Shown here piece after piece: positions 8,211 through 17,434 of a stretch of 64,000 bases of DNA. Made by a program: the position numbers and the translations under genes. Position 1 is the stretch's first letter. Each line of letters begins with the position of its first letter. Source of the DNA: Crocinitomicaceae bacterium (GTDB lineage: Bacteria > Bacteroidota > Bacteroidia > Flavobacteriales_G > Salibacteraceae); contig PAVO01000024.1 in NCBI GenBank assembly GCA_002713215.1, positions 56,900-120,899 on the forward strand, written 5' to 3'. Under the pieces are notes generated by a model. The model made no database searches. It saw only the letters and a list, made by a program, of their open reading frames with translations, and was not told the origin of the DNA.

Positions 8211-9272
8211 ATGAAAATAAACGGACACGGGCATATACTTCCGGAACCTTCTCAGATTCCCCAATTCATGAAAGACAAAAAGCTTTTTTGGATTGACGAA
8301 GACAAGAAGTTTATGAGACAAGGAGATTGGTCAAGGCCCATTACCGACCCTAGTTTTTTTGTCAAAGAAAAACTAGACTGGATGGCTCAATACGATATCG
8401 ATCATGGGGTAATTCTTTGTCTTTCGCAATTGTATTGCAACGGTTGGGAAAGACAAGATTGCCAGGACGCCATTCGTTTCCAGAATGATTTCAATGCGTC
8501 TATTCAATCCAAATATCCAGACAAGTTTACCTGTGGTTTTGTAGTTCAGCCACTATATATCGATCAGGCTCTTGAGGAAATCCAACGATGCGTGAACGAT
8601 CTCAATATGAGAATGCTTTGTTTACCAACTCATTTCCTAAATAAGAACGGAGAATGGCTTTCTACGGCCGAAGCCGATGTTGACCCTATTTATGAATTGG
8701 CTAACAAATACAAATTGGCCATTCAAATTCATCCTTATGATGGCGAAAAGATGATTGCCTTAAAAAACCAATATTGGAGGTTTCATTTGGTTTGGATGAT
8801 GGCTCAATGCGCCGATACGTTACACCTTTTTACTTTACGCGACTTGCCCAATAAATACCCGGAAATGCGAACCAGTTTCGCACACGGAGGAATGCTGGGA
8901 ATAGCTAACTATGGAAGAAGAATTCAAGGCTTTGACGGACGACCTGATATCTTTGAAGGATTACAGGACCCTCGAAAGTCATTGGGCCACAAGAATCTAT
9001 ATTTTGACACCCTGGTGCACGATGCGTACACGTTGGAGCTACTTAAGAAACGAGTAGGAAGTAGTCAAATCATAATGGGATTAGATGACCCCTATCCTTT
9101 GGGAGAAATGGAAGGTGTTGGATCATCCTATCCGGGAAGAGTTGTAGACTACGCGGTTCAATCAGGCATCCTTACTCAACAAGAGGGAAAAGATATCTGG
9201 TGTAAAAATGTTTTAGATTGGTTGGGCCTGGAATTAAACAATGGGGTAATCAAACATGGTGTTGTAGAATGA
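8211..9272 (+). CDS. Amidohydrolase-family protein, ACMSD-like decarboxylase
   Basis: TIM-barrel metal-dependent enzyme of the amidohydrolase_2 group. MKINGHGHILPEP gives the first metal ligands (HxH, residues 5 and 7). IQIHPYDGE (about 176-184) and FAHGG (about 224-228) supply further His ligands, and GLDDPYPLGEMEG (about 295-307) holds the catalytic Asp in a context very close to the G-x-D-x-P-x-PLG of 2-amino-3-carboxymuconate-6-semialdehyde decarboxylase. ACMSD acts in tryptophan/kynurenine breakdown, but no other gene of that pathway is in the window. Alternative substrates (5-carboxyvanillate, gamma-resorcylate type) are possible. The last four codons (GVVE) and most of the stop lie inside the left arm of an inverted repeat, so its C-terminus may have been shaped by that element. 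Confidence 0.8.
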   Translation: MKINGHGHILPEPSQIPQFMKDKKLFWIDEDKKFMRQGDWSRPITDPSFFVKEKLDWMAQYDIDHGVILCLSQLYCNGWERQDCQDAIRFQNDFNASIQSKYPDKFTCGFVVQPLYIDQALEEIQRCVNDLNMRMLCLPTHFLNKNGEWLSTAEADVDPIYELANKYKLAIQIHPYDGEKMIALKNQYWRFHLVWMMAQCADTLHLFTLRDLPNKYPEMRTSFAHGGMLGIANYGRRIQGFDGRPDIFEGLQDPRKSLGHKNLYFDTLVHDAYTLELLKKRVGSSQIIMGLDDPYPLGEMEGVGSSYPGRVVDYAVQSGILTQQEGKDIWCKNVLDWLGLELNNGVIKHGVVE

Positions 9273-9397
9273 TGTGTGTTAATAATACTACCATATAAAA
9301 AGACACGTTATTCCTGCGAAAGCAGGAATCTAGATATAGAGACTAGATTCCTTGTCAAGCAAGGAATGACGACAATTCCCACACTATTCTACAACAC
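9259..9397. repeat. Nested palindromic (MITE/REP-like) element
   Basis: A 139-base element with 12-base terminal inverted repeats: GTGTTGTAGAAT at 9259-9270 and its exact complement at 9386-9397. Inside are three hairpins: ATTCCTGC/GCAGGAAT with a GAAA loop (9310-9329), AATCTAG/CTAGATT (9327-9349), and ATTCCTTG/CAAGGAAT (9347-9367). The inner block is itself bounded by near-complementary CGTTATTCCT (about 9306) and AGGAATGACG (to about 9372). No coding capacity. The left arm overlaps the end of the amidohydrolase gene. The inner hairpins resemble the intergenic 'attcctgc-gaaa-gcaggaat' palindromes found in many genomes. It could also slow or terminate transcription. Confidence 0.85.
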
Positions 9398-9495
9398 TGC
9401 GTAATTAAACTTTCTGCAACAAATAGTAAATAGACATGTCTATCCTACGGAATAGTTAAGGTGCCGTGCATTGCTTAAGGCAAATCGATTTAGTT

Positions 9496-9503
9496 TATTT
9501 TCG
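9496..9503 (+). promoter_or_regulatory. Possible -7 box (TATTTTCG) upstream of 9531
   Basis: TATTTTCG fits TANNTT(T/C)G, a variant seen before several genes here, 27 bases before the ATG at 9531. Weak on its own. Confidence 0.3.
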
Positions 9504-9530
9504 TAACCACATTTTATTAAAACTCATTTT

Positions 9531-10151
9531 ATGAAAACAGGAATTTCACTATTACTTACAATCGCATCCTTTATTTCAATTGCTCAAACCAGAATTGGTA
9601 CCATTGGTGCATTTCAGGTTGTGGATAAAGAAATTCAAGTTGGAGATTTGGTTTTATATTACCCTGTTGAGCCTGTTCGTGTTGAAGGTGCTTTATGGTT
9701 AACATTGGAATTGGGTAACCAGCCCCTGGCTACCTTCATTGAGTTGACAAAAGAGAATAGAATGAAGTTGATTTCCATTCTGGAATCGTACAATAAATTG
9801 AAAAATGTAATTGAAACTCCTGAAAAGTTACCTAACAGTCAAAACCTGGGTCAAATAACAGTGAGGGCTGCTTTTGGAAAACAAGGGGCTTACAATCTTG
9901 ATCCCGCTCAAAACGTGTTATTCTACGTTAAGTTCGATAAAAACGGGAAGAAAACCCTGGCAATGGCAGTAGGGAAGCTAGAAAGTAAAAATAACGCCGG
10001 CACCACTCATGGTGTCCCATTACTATGGTTTGACGATAAAATGGTTAACGATTTCTTAAGTGAAGTATCCGAGGAAAACATTGCTGCTTTTCTTAGAAAC
10101 AAAGGGAAAACCATTAGCCCGGATGCATTGAAATTAATGCACGAGAATTAA
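9531..10151 (+). CDS. Secreted protein of unknown function
   Basis: A 206-residue protein with an N-terminal signal peptide (MKTGISLLLTIASFISIAQT, cleavage probably after SIA or AQT). The mature part is a mixed alpha/beta chain with no motif I recognise, no cysteines and no T9SS sorting domain, so a periplasmic or outer-membrane-associated location is likely. It stands alone, with the palindromic element upstream and a convergent gene abutting its stop. No function is claimed. Confidence 0.7.
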   Translation: MKTGISLLLTIASFISIAQTRIGTIGAFQVVDKEIQVGDLVLYYPVEPVRVEGALWLTLELGNQPLATFIELTKENRMKLISILESYNKLKNVIETPEKLPNSQNLGQITVRAAFGKQGAYNLDPAQNVLFYVKFDKNGKKTLAMAVGKLESKNNAGTTHGVPLLWFDDKMVNDFLSEVSEENIAAFLRNKGKTISPDALKLMHEN

Positions 10152-11675
10152 TTATTGGATTACCTGGTTCGCTTGAATTAGCTCAAGCAACACTTCATAA
10201 TTACCCCTTTTCTGAATTTTAGATTTTAGCCAGGCGTAAAATGCAATAGCCTGAATATCCTCTGTTTCAAAAGGTATCCACTCAAAAGAATCTTCAACTT
10301 CTTCTTCGAGCGATAATTCGTTAATGGTCAAGGTTGAGTTAGCAATTTTTCGTAAAAACTTAATGTAAGTTGCAACACGGCGATATTTATCTAAATGAAG
10401 AATATCCCTGAAACTTCGGTGCAGGTATCGAATTCGGGAATCAACCAACGAAAACTCCTCCAGTTCAATATAGAGAATGACTTCCATTATGTTCTTCTTC
10501 ATCACCCATTCCCTACCCATTATTTTTTCGCACCATTTATCAGAATGGTTTATGTCATTAAGCACCTTGCGTGTTTGACGAAAATCTCCCTTGTAATAAT
10601 GAAACACGCCGAGATTGACAATTGCATTTAACCGATCCTTCTGAGACACAATAACCGACTTGGCTTTGAGTAAATCGGACAACAACCTAATGCTTTCATC
10701 AATGTTAGAATTAAAGAGTAACAAATTGGCTCTCAATAAAATAACACGGGAAAAAAATTCATTTTTTTGGCTTTTGGCTGCATGCTTCAACTCTGTTTCC
10801 AATTGAGCCAGGTATTCTAAAGAAAGGTCAAACTTTTTGTTCCTATACAATGTGTGGCTAATCATATAAAGGAACCCAAGCTTATAGTAATTGTGCTTTT
10901 TTTGAAAACCCACCTGGCCGTTGATCAGTTCGAATTGTTTGATTATGAAGGGCTCCAGATTGAAGTAGTCCTTATCCAACAACATTCTCCTCCGGTTCAT
11001 GGAAGCAACATTGTAAACAAAACGCGGTTGTAGTAAGTAATTCTCGTTGAGGTTTAAGTCCTTCAGCGCATTCTTAATTAATTTGTCTATGTCTTCAAAC
11101 TCCCCTGATTGTTGAGCCTGCTTAATCTTATCAGTTACCAGGCTCAGTGCAATTTCACCTTGTTCGTTAATTTCAAGTCGTTTTTTATTCGCTTTCCATT
11201 TTTTTATAAGCGTTTCATAGCTTGTTCCCGATTCAGCTTGCAGATACTGAATTTGTAATACATAGATAGAATTTAGAATTTCAAAAAGATCATTCTTCAG
11301 CGCCGCTTTTTCTGCTTTTAACAGGTACTTCCATCCCAACGATGACAAATTGTGACTAAACAGGTAGCGGGCCATGTTCACCAAGCTCAACACCATGGAC
11401 GCCTCCGAAGAATCGTTGTCAAGTAATTTTAACGCGATAAACCGAGTTAATAATTTGGTCAATCGCTTTCTTACCGCCTGGTAGGAAGCATTATTTCCTT
11501 CCGGATACAATAGAGCAGAAAATTCTTTGGAAGATTCTTCACCCTTAGCAATAAAGAGATTGAATAACTGCAGATCTTTTCTATCCTCGTTTCCCTTGGT
11601 ACGCTTCAAAAACCGACGAAAACTAACAACATCTTCTTCGTCAAATGTGGAAATTATTTGATGTATTGTATCCAT
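10152..11675 (-). CDS. Large helical-repeat (TPR-like) protein of unknown function
   Basis: About 507 residues, leftward. The composition is rich in Leu, Lys and Asn with repeated paired amphipathic helices (for example LAQLETELKHAAKSQ and LNAIVNLGVFHYYKGDFRQTRKVL), which suggests a TPR-like superhelix over residues about 200-420. No signal peptide, no catalytic motif. An upstream ATG at 11696 would add seven residues, but the -7-like box at 11698-11705 puts the transcription start inside that extension, so I chose the ATG at 11675 (MDTIHQII). It meets the preceding rightward gene stop to stop. A cytoplasmic scaffold role is a guess. Confidence 0.7.
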   Translation of the reverse strand: MDTIHQIISTFDEEDVVSFRRFLKRTKGNEDRKDLQLFNLFIAKGEESSKEFSALLYPEGNNASYQAVRKRLTKLLTRFIALKLLDNDSSEASMVLSLVNMARYLFSHNLSSLGWKYLLKAEKAALKNDLFEILNSIYVLQIQYLQAESGTSYETLIKKWKANKKRLEINEQGEIALSLVTDKIKQAQQSGEFEDIDKLIKNALKDLNLNENYLLQPRFVYNVASMNRRRMLLDKDYFNLEPFIIKQFELINGQVGFQKKHNYYKLGFLYMISHTLYRNKKFDLSLEYLAQLETELKHAAKSQKNEFFSRVILLRANLLLFNSNIDESIRLLSDLLKAKSVIVSQKDRLNAIVNLGVFHYYKGDFRQTRKVLNDINHSDKWCEKIMGREWVMKKNIMEVILYIELEEFSLVDSRIRYLHRSFRDILHLDKYRRVATYIKFLRKIANSTLTINELSLEEEVEDSFEWIPFETEDIQAIAFYAWLKSKIQKRGNYEVLLELIQANQVIQ

Positions 11676-11697
11676 TAATATATATCCTAATTGCAAT

Positions 11698-11705
11698 CAA
11701 AAATA
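11698..11705 (-). promoter_or_regulatory. Possible -7 box setting the start of the helical-repeat gene
   Basis: Minus strand TATTTTTG (TANNTTTG). A transcript starting a few bases downstream would begin at about 11690, after the ATG at 11696 and before the ATG at 11675, so it favours the shorter protein. Confidence 0.4.
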
Positions 11706-11831
11706 TCTATAAATTAAGGTTATAATTAACAAAATTGAGTTTTTTAAACATCCCTTTTTGTTGGATTTTGGCTTTCTGAGGGTTGCATTAAGTGAGTTAT
11801 TTGTGTCGTCAAAAAATTTAATCGTATTAAA

Positions 11832-12224
11832 ATGGAAACGAAAAAAACATTCAAAAAAATTGAAGGCGCAAATCTTCTTAGAGGATTTGCAAGGTATGGG
11901 CTTCTGGCTATAGGACTGGTCACATTCTTATTTTCCCTGGTATCCGGTTCTGAAGCCTATGGAGGAGGAATAAGTGGAATAGTTCAAAACAGCCCCAATG
12001 CAATTCCCTGGATTGCACTGCTAATTGCATTATTTGTGGCCTGGAAAAATGAACTATTGGGTGGTTCTATTATCCTGTTGTTGGGAATTACCCTGGTTGC
12101 CCGATCCAACTTTGGAGGGCCTAATTTCTTTGTGGTCACTTTTATTCTCACTTCCCTGATTAGTTTGCTGGGTGCATTCTTTTTGGGCAGTTGGTACTTA
12201 AGAAAAAATCAATTGGTAAAATGA
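11832..12224 (+). CDS. Small integral membrane protein
   Basis: A 130-residue protein with four predicted membrane segments (about 20-40, 56-72, 74-90 and 97-121) and a basic N-terminus. No catalytic or transport motif is recognised. Its TGA overlaps the ATG of the following lipoprotein gene (ATGA at 12221-12224), so the two are coupled and probably act together at the envelope. Function unknown. Confidence 0.75.
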   Translation: METKKTFKKIEGANLLRGFARYGLLAIGLVTFLFSLVSGSEAYGGGISGIVQNSPNAIPWIALLIALFVAWKNELLGGSIILLLGITLVARSNFGGPNFFVVTFILTSLISLLGAFFLGSWYLRKNQLVK

Positions 12225-12682
12225 AGTACTTAATAATGGTGATGGTAGCCTTACTGGCGTCGTCATGTAATGGACAAGACATGAAAAATTCAAAGATTTT
12301 GAAATCCAATTCCTTTCTTATTGGAACATGGTCAGGAGAAGGAAGCATGCTCAACAACCAACTACACAAAGAATTGGGAACCCTTGGCATTGAGGTTAAA
12401 TTCAATAAAGATGGTACCATTTCCGGATCAATCGGAGATGCTCAATTCAAAAACGCAAAATTGTCCCAATCCAACTATGGCTTCGAATTAAAAACGGAGC
12501 TGAACAACTGGGTGAAAGAAAGCTATAGACTCGATAAAGATCGGTTGGTGGTATTATTTGTTTTTCCAGAAAAAAGCGATAGTACTCTCAAACAAAGTGA
12601 TGCTAACTTTCACCTAAAGAGTAACTTCTTTTTCGATTTTACCATGAAAGTAGGAGGAGTTAAGCTTATCAAGGTAGCCTAA
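12221..12682 (+). CDS. Small lipoprotein of unknown function
   Basis: A 153-residue protein starting at the ATG that overlaps the previous stop. A longer frame from 12191 exists but would overlap the membrane-protein gene by 34 bases and bury the signal sequence, so I reject it. MKYLIMVMVALLASSCNGQ is a clear lipoprotein signal with lipobox LASSC, so the mature protein begins at Cys16. The rest (IGTWSGEG..., GTISGSIGDAQF) is beta-rich and could be a small lipocalin-like barrel, but this is weak. A strong terminator follows. Confidence 0.75.
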   Translation: MKYLIMVMVALLASSCNGQDMKNSKILKSNSFLIGTWSGEGSMLNNQLHKELGTLGIEVKFNKDGTISGSIGDAQFKNAKLSQSNYGFELKTELNNWVKESYRLDKDRLVVLFVFPEKSDSTLKQSDANFHLKSNFFFDFTMKVGGVKLIKVA

Positions 12683-12691
12683 CCTCTAAGC

Positions 12692-12725
12692 AACAAAAAG
12701 GCCGGCAATTGCCGGCCTTTTTGTT
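12692..12725. terminator. Bidirectional terminator
   Basis: A perfect 15-base-pair stem, AACAAAAAGGCCGGC (12692-12706) with its complement at 12711-12725, loop AATT. It has an A-run on one side and a T-run on the other, so it can stop transcription from both the lipoprotein gene and the convergent formate dehydrogenase operon. Confidence 0.93.
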
Positions 12726-12741
12726 CTATTTAATTAATACC

Positions 12742-15537
12742 CTATACAGTGGCAGGCCGTTTAAACTCGCCCTTACTCTTACGAATATCAACTGATACCA
12801 CTTTATACTCCGGACACATGGCCTCAGAATCATGGATATCTGAAGTTAAGTTGTTTAACATGATTTCCGGGAAATGGAAAGTGGAACTCAATATTCCAGG
12901 TTTTACGTCCGTTGAAACCTTGGCCCTAACATCAGCCTTTCCTCGCTCCGACATAATACAAACCATATCACCGTGTTTAATGCCTTTTGCTTCCGCATCA
13001 GATGGGTTAATGACTAAGTAATCTTCACCCAGGATTTCCACATTCCCTGTACGACGAGTCATAGCTCCACAATTATAATGCTCCAACTCACGTACAGTAG
13101 TTAAAATAAAAGGATACTCTTTTCCGTTGGCTTCAACTTCAGCCGATTCTTGCCAATCGAAGGCCGCAAAAACTCCTTTTCCAATCTTAAATTCTTCAGT
13201 GTGCAGGATTTGTGTATCTGTACCGTCTTCCTTAACTGGCCACTGTTTTCCTTGCTCACCTAGTTCTTCCCATTTTACTCCTCTAAAGAAAGGAACAATT
13301 TGAGAGATTTCTTCCAGCATGGTTTTCGCATCGTAATCGGCTTGCTTGTAGCCCATACGATTCATTACGTCAATAATAATTTGGCCATCAACTTTGGAGT
13401 TTCCAATTGGTTCAACTACTTGCTGTACCCGCTGAATCCTTCTTTCTCCATTGGTAAATGTTCCATCTTTTTCCAAAAAGCTGGCTCCGGGAAGAACTAC
13501 ATCTGCCAGCAATGCAGTCTCAGTCATAAACAATTCCTGTACTATAAGAATGTCCAAATTGGATAGGGCCGCAACCACCTTTTTCGTATTTGGATCGGTC
13601 TGAGCAACATCTTCTCCAATTATCCAGGCAGCTTTCAGCCTTCCTTCAATAGCAGCATCAAACATCTGCGGAATCTTTAAACCTTCTCCCAAAGGAACAT
13701 CCACTCCATAGAAATCAGAGTAAGTATTGATAATCTCTTCGTTATTCACATCCATGTATCCAGCACCCTGGTGAGGCTGAACTCCCATATCCGCTGAGCC
13801 TTGTACGTTGTTCTGTCCTCGCAATGGGTTTACTCCTACTCCTCTCCTACCAATATTTCCGGTAATCATGGCCAATTGAGCAATAAGCATCACCGTAAAA
13901 GTGCCTTGAGAATGCTCAGTCACACCCAAACCGTGGAAGGACATCGCATTTGGAGCATCAGCGTAGGCCAAAGCAGCTGCCTTGGCTAAGTTACGATCAA
14001 CACCCGATACTTCTTCTAGTTTATCGATATCAAGTTTGTGAATGCTTTGAACAAAATCTTCGTAGCCAATGGTTCGTGCCTTAATAAAATCGTTTTGAGC
14101 CCTACCTTCCATAACAATGTAGTACAACATCATATTAAGTACGGCTACGTTAGTACCTGGTCGTAATTGCAAATGATAATCCGCGTACTTTGCAATTTCA
14201 GTGCGGTAAGGATCAATTACAATCAATTTGGCCCCTTTCATGGCGCGTTGTTTGATTTTTGCACCGGTAACCGGATGTGCTTTGGTTGGATTAGCTCCAA
14301 TAACCATCATTAAATCGGTATCGTTGATATCGTCAACCGAATTAGTAGCTGCACCTGTACCGTATACCCGTTGCATACCTAGCGCAGTTGGAGAGTGACA
14401 AACCCGTGCACAACCGTCAATATTATTGGTTCCAACTACTGCACGAATGAATTTTTGCATCAAGTAGTTTTCTTCGTTGGTACATCGGGAAGACGAGATC
14501 CCGGCAATGGCATCGGGCCCGTTTTCTTCTTTTATTTTCTCTAGTTTAGAAACAATATAATCGTAGGTCTCTTCCCAAGTTGCTTTTTCAAATTTTCCGT
14601 TTCTTTTAATTAAGGGATCTCGTAACCTCTCCGGATGATCATAGAATTTGAAGGCATACCTTCCTTTCAAACAAGTATGCCCCTGATTAACCTCAGCATC
14701 GTAGGGAGCCTGAATGCTTAAGATTTCTCCACTTTTAGTGGCTACCTCCAGGTTACAACCTACTCCGCAATAGGTGCATACCGTTCGGGTGGTTTCTGTA
14801 GCCTTTATGGCCTTCGATTGGAAAACATCAGATATAGCCGAAGTTGGACAGGCCTGAGAACACGCTCCACAACTTACACAAGCTGAATCATCGAACGTAG
14901 TATCTGCTCCCTTAATGATGCGGTTGTCGAAACCCCGACCGGCCATACTCAATACAAATTGCCCCTGAACCTCATCACAAGCCCGAACACAACGATAACA
15001 ATTAATGCATTTGGATAAATCACTGGTCATATAAGGATGACTTAAGTCCTTTTCCCTATGCAGATGAGTTTCTCCTTCAGGATAACGAACATCCCGAATT
15101 CCAACCTGTGCAGCAACAGTCTGCAACTCACAATTGCCATTCACTTCACAAGTCAAACAATCCAATGGATGATCCGTCAGCACCAATTCAACAATGTTCT
15201 TTCTTAACCGCTGCATTTTAGGCGAGCTGGTATAGATGTAATATCCTTCGCTCAATGGAGTATGACAAGAAGCTACCGTTTTGGTCTTTCCCCCTTTTTC
15301 CAGGGCCACCTCAACACTACACACCCTGCAAGACCCAAAGGGATCTAAATTGGGAGCATCGCACAGAGTAGGTACTTCTTCCTGACCATAATGTCGGCGA
15401 ACAAATGACAAGATGGTCTCGCCTTGCTTCATTTGAAAAGCTTCGTCGTTGATAAAGGCGGTTTTAATTGCAGCTTCACCATTCAATTGCCCGTTCTCAT
15501 TAACCGACATTTTTGTGTTTGTAGTTTGTGTACTCAT
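12742..15537 (-). CDS. fdhF: NAD-linked formate dehydrogenase, molybdopterin alpha subunit
   Basis: Catalytic subunit of a soluble Mo(W)-bis-PGD formate dehydrogenase (FdsA type), oxidising formate to CO2 and passing electrons to the NuoF-like subunit encoded just upstream. The 931 residues run as follows: [2Fe-2S] ferredoxin domain (about 25-105; Cys59, 70, 73, 91), NuoG-like His-Cys3 cluster (about 123-136), two [4Fe-4S] motifs (CINCYRCVRAC 177-187; CVSCGACSQACP 220-231), catalytic [4Fe-4S] CTYCGVGC (254-261), then the molybdopterin domains and a C-terminal MopB-binding domain. The Mo ligand is Cys380 in RVCHSPT, coded TGT (14398-14400), so this is not a selenoprotein; His381 is the usual partner. 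No fdhD or cofactor-synthesis gene is nearby. Confidence 0.93.
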   Translation of the reverse strand: MSTQTTNTKMSVNENGQLNGEAAIKTAFINDEAFQMKQGETILSFVRRHYGQEEVPTLCDAPNLDPFGSCRVCSVEVALEKGGKTKTVASCHTPLSEGYYIYTSSPKMQRLRKNIVELVLTDHPLDCLTCEVNGNCELQTVAAQVGIRDVRYPEGETHLHREKDLSHPYMTSDLSKCINCYRCVRACDEVQGQFVLSMAGRGFDNRIIKGADTTFDDSACVSCGACSQACPTSAISDVFQSKAIKATETTRTVCTYCGVGCNLEVATKSGEILSIQAPYDAEVNQGHTCLKGRYAFKFYDHPERLRDPLIKRNGKFEKATWEETYDYIVSKLEKIKEENGPDAIAGISSSRCTNEENYLMQKFIRAVVGTNNIDGCARVCHSPTALGMQRVYGTGAATNSVDDINDTDLMMVIGANPTKAHPVTGAKIKQRAMKGAKLIVIDPYRTEIAKYADYHLQLRPGTNVAVLNMMLYYIVMEGRAQNDFIKARTIGYEDFVQSIHKLDIDKLEEVSGVDRNLAKAAALAYADAPNAMSFHGLGVTEHSQGTFTVMLIAQLAMITGNIGRRGVGVNPLRGQNNVQGSADMGVQPHQGAGYMDVNNEEIINTYSDFYGVDVPLGEGLKIPQMFDAAIEGRLKAAWIIGEDVAQTDPNTKKVVAALSNLDILIVQELFMTETALLADVVLPGASFLEKDGTFTNGERRIQRVQQVVEPIGNSKVDGQIIIDVMNRMGYKQADYDAKTMLEEISQIVPFFRGVKWEELGEQGKQWPVKEDGTDTQILHTEEFKIGKGVFAAFDWQESAEVEANGKEYPFILTTVRELEHYNCGAMTRRTGNVEILGEDYLVINPSDAEAKGIKHGDMVCIMSERGKADVRAKVSTDVKPGILSSTFHFPEIMLNNLTSDIHDSEAMCPEYKVVSVDIRKSKGEFKRPATV

Positions 15538-15598
15538 AATATTAAGTTCTAATATTCAGAATGTTATACATTCACCAACATTTCTTTTCATTCAGTTT

Positions 15599-17251
15599 TT
15601 AAGCGAAGTATTCGTTTAATTCTTCCTCAAAATACTGCATTGCATTTTTAATTCCTAGCGGCAATCCACCTCCCAAAGCGCAGAGCGAACCATCTTCCAT
15701 GGTTTCCAATAAGTCGTCCATGAGTTGCCGTTCAATTTTATATCCGTCTTTTTGAGCTTTTTCCAACATTTCCCAACCTCGTTTTGCACCAAGTCTACAC
15801 GGAAAACATTTGCCACAGGATTCAACAGAAGTAAACTCGAACAAATGCTCGAGGTACTTTACCATTGGAAAACTCTCGGGAACGCTTAACACTCCTGCAT
15901 GCCCCAAAAGGAATCCATTTTCTGCAAAAGACTCAAAATCTACTGTCAATTTATCAAAATGCGAAGCCGGAACAATTCCTCCGAGTGGTCCTCCAACATG
16001 TAAGGCTTTAACTGGTGATTTAAACCCTTGCCCCAAATCATTAATTACTTCACTAAGGGGCGTTCCCATTTCAACTTCGTACATACCAGGACGATTGAAA
16101 AAACTATCCAGGCAAACCAACTTGGTTCCGGTAGACCTTCCACGACCCCTTCTTCCATATGCTTCTCCACCCTCGGTAACGATATAGTGTACCGAGGCAA
16201 AGGTCTCTACGTTGTTTACGAGAGTAGGACAATTAAAAAGTCCCTGCTGTGCTGGAAATGGTGGGCGTACTCTCACTTCAGGTCGCTGTCCTTCAATAGA
16301 AGATAATAATGCGGTTTCTTCACCGCAAACATAGGCTCCGGCAGCCTTTATAACCTTAAAATCAAAATTGAACCCGCTTCCCTGAATGTTTTCTCCCAGG
16401 TAGCCTCTTTCTCTTAAATCCTGAACAGCTACTTCAGTTATTCTAACGGATTCGGGGTATTCGGCCCTAATGTACAATACTCCCTTATCTGCACCTCCAA
16501 TATAGCCGGCCAGTATCATTCCAAAAAGCACCGAATGAGGTCTCTCTTCCAACAACCACCGATCAGAATAAGCTCCCGGATCACCTTCATCTGCATTGCA
16601 CACGATAAATTTTTGATCTCCTTTGGCATTTTTAACGGCTTCCAGCTTGTAACTTTTAGGAAATCCGGCTCCTCCTCTTCCCCTCAACCCAGACGATTTA
16701 TAGTCTTCCAGCAACTCATCAGGAGATTTTTTAAGCGCCTCCCATAAGGATTGGTAATATTGCTCCACTCCAACAAACTCACTAGTAAGAATAGGTTCAT
16801 CGCAATTGCTTCCAACATAATAATTATCAACAGCCGCAGTCTTATTCTTAATTATAGAATCAATTTCTTCACTGGTTTTCGCAGAATAGTTATTGCCTTC
16901 ATAATTGAAAGCACCATTTTCATGGCACCTCCCCAGGCAACACATCTCTCCTATTTCTTCGGGTTTAAAATGAGTCGAAAGATTTTCGACCAGTTTTTTC
17001 TGGGTACCTGCACACAAACATGCTGAACCGTTGCAGACATATACTTTTTTACCCTTGTTCTCTTCTTTTAGGAAATCGTAAAATGAAGTTGCGCCAAATG
17101 TATTGGCATCACCAATTAAAAAGTCATTGGCTAATTCGGACAATTTCTCTCTTTCAACCGTTCCTGTTTCTTCCGCTTCTGCAACGTAATTTTCAAACAG
17201 GTTGTCACTCAATCCCTTTCTACCTGAGAGGTAACTTAAATTATCTGACAT
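15599..17251 (-). CDS. Formate dehydrogenase beta subunit (NuoE-like + NuoF fusion, FdsB type)
   Basis: NADH-forming flavoprotein subunit of 550 residues. An N-terminal thioredoxin-like [2Fe-2S] domain (about 65-135; Cys73, Cys78, Cys105, Cys109) is fused to a NuoF module. That module has the FMN/NAD site RGRGGAGFP (190-198), the flavin motif AGAYVCGEET (304-313) and the C-terminal [4Fe-4S] ESCGKCFPCR with a distal CALGGG (about 470-520). This is the HoxF/FdsB arrangement. It lies 61 bases upstream of the alpha subunit in the same direction. There is no separate gamma subunit; the fusion may replace it, since the N-terminal domain supplies the NuoE-like cluster. Confidence 0.92.
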   Translation of the reverse strand: MSDNLSYLSGRKGLSDNLFENYVAEAEETGTVEREKLSELANDFLIGDANTFGATSFYDFLKEENKGKKVYVCNGSACLCAGTQKKLVENLSTHFKPEEIGEMCCLGRCHENGAFNYEGNNYSAKTSEEIDSIIKNKTAAVDNYYVGSNCDEPILTSEFVGVEQYYQSLWEALKKSPDELLEDYKSSGLRGRGGAGFPKSYKLEAVKNAKGDQKFIVCNADEGDPGAYSDRWLLEERPHSVLFGMILAGYIGGADKGVLYIRAEYPESVRITEVAVQDLRERGYLGENIQGSGFNFDFKVIKAAGAYVCGEETALLSSIEGQRPEVRVRPPFPAQQGLFNCPTLVNNVETFASVHYIVTEGGEAYGRRGRGRSTGTKLVCLDSFFNRPGMYEVEMGTPLSEVINDLGQGFKSPVKALHVGGPLGGIVPASHFDKLTVDFESFAENGFLLGHAGVLSVPESFPMVKYLEHLFEFTSVESCGKCFPCRLGAKRGWEMLEKAQKDGYKIERQLMDDLLETMEDGSLCALGGGLPLGIKNAMQYFEEELNEYFA

Positions 17252-17422
17252 GTGCGTACATATTTTGTGCTAAGAAAACTTAAAAATAGCACTTTTCAAA
17301 GCGGTTTTTACCCGTTTGTCATAACCTCCTTGTTAATGACCCTTATCTTACTACAAATCAGTGACATGTTGATCCAGTAATTAATTAATCGTAAGAAATT
17401 TTAGAACCTAATGGCTGTGATT

Positions 17423-17430
17423 TACTTTCG
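17423..17430 (+). promoter_or_regulatory. Possible -7 box (TACTTTCG) of the CxxCH lipoprotein gene
   Basis: TACTTTCG lies between an upstream in-frame ATG (17411) and the ATG at 17435. The same 8-mer occurs before 41668 and 48005. If it is the -7 element, transcription starts at or next to the 17435 ATG and the upstream ATG is not used. Confidence 0.35.
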
Positions 17431-17434
17431 TTGT

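Noticed and set aside
12191..12220. Longer start for the small lipoprotein
   Set aside because: It would overlap the upstream membrane-protein gene and push the signal sequence away from the N-terminus; the ATGA overlap at 12221 is the better start.
14398..14400. Selenocysteine at the formate dehydrogenase active site
   Set aside because: The codon at residue 380 is TGT (Cys), not TGA, so no selenocysteine insertion is needed.
17411..17434. N-terminal extension MAVIYFRC of the CxxCH lipoprotein
   Set aside because: It would precede the lipoprotein signal sequence and contains a promoter-like TACTTTCG box; the ATG at 17435 gives a standard signal.
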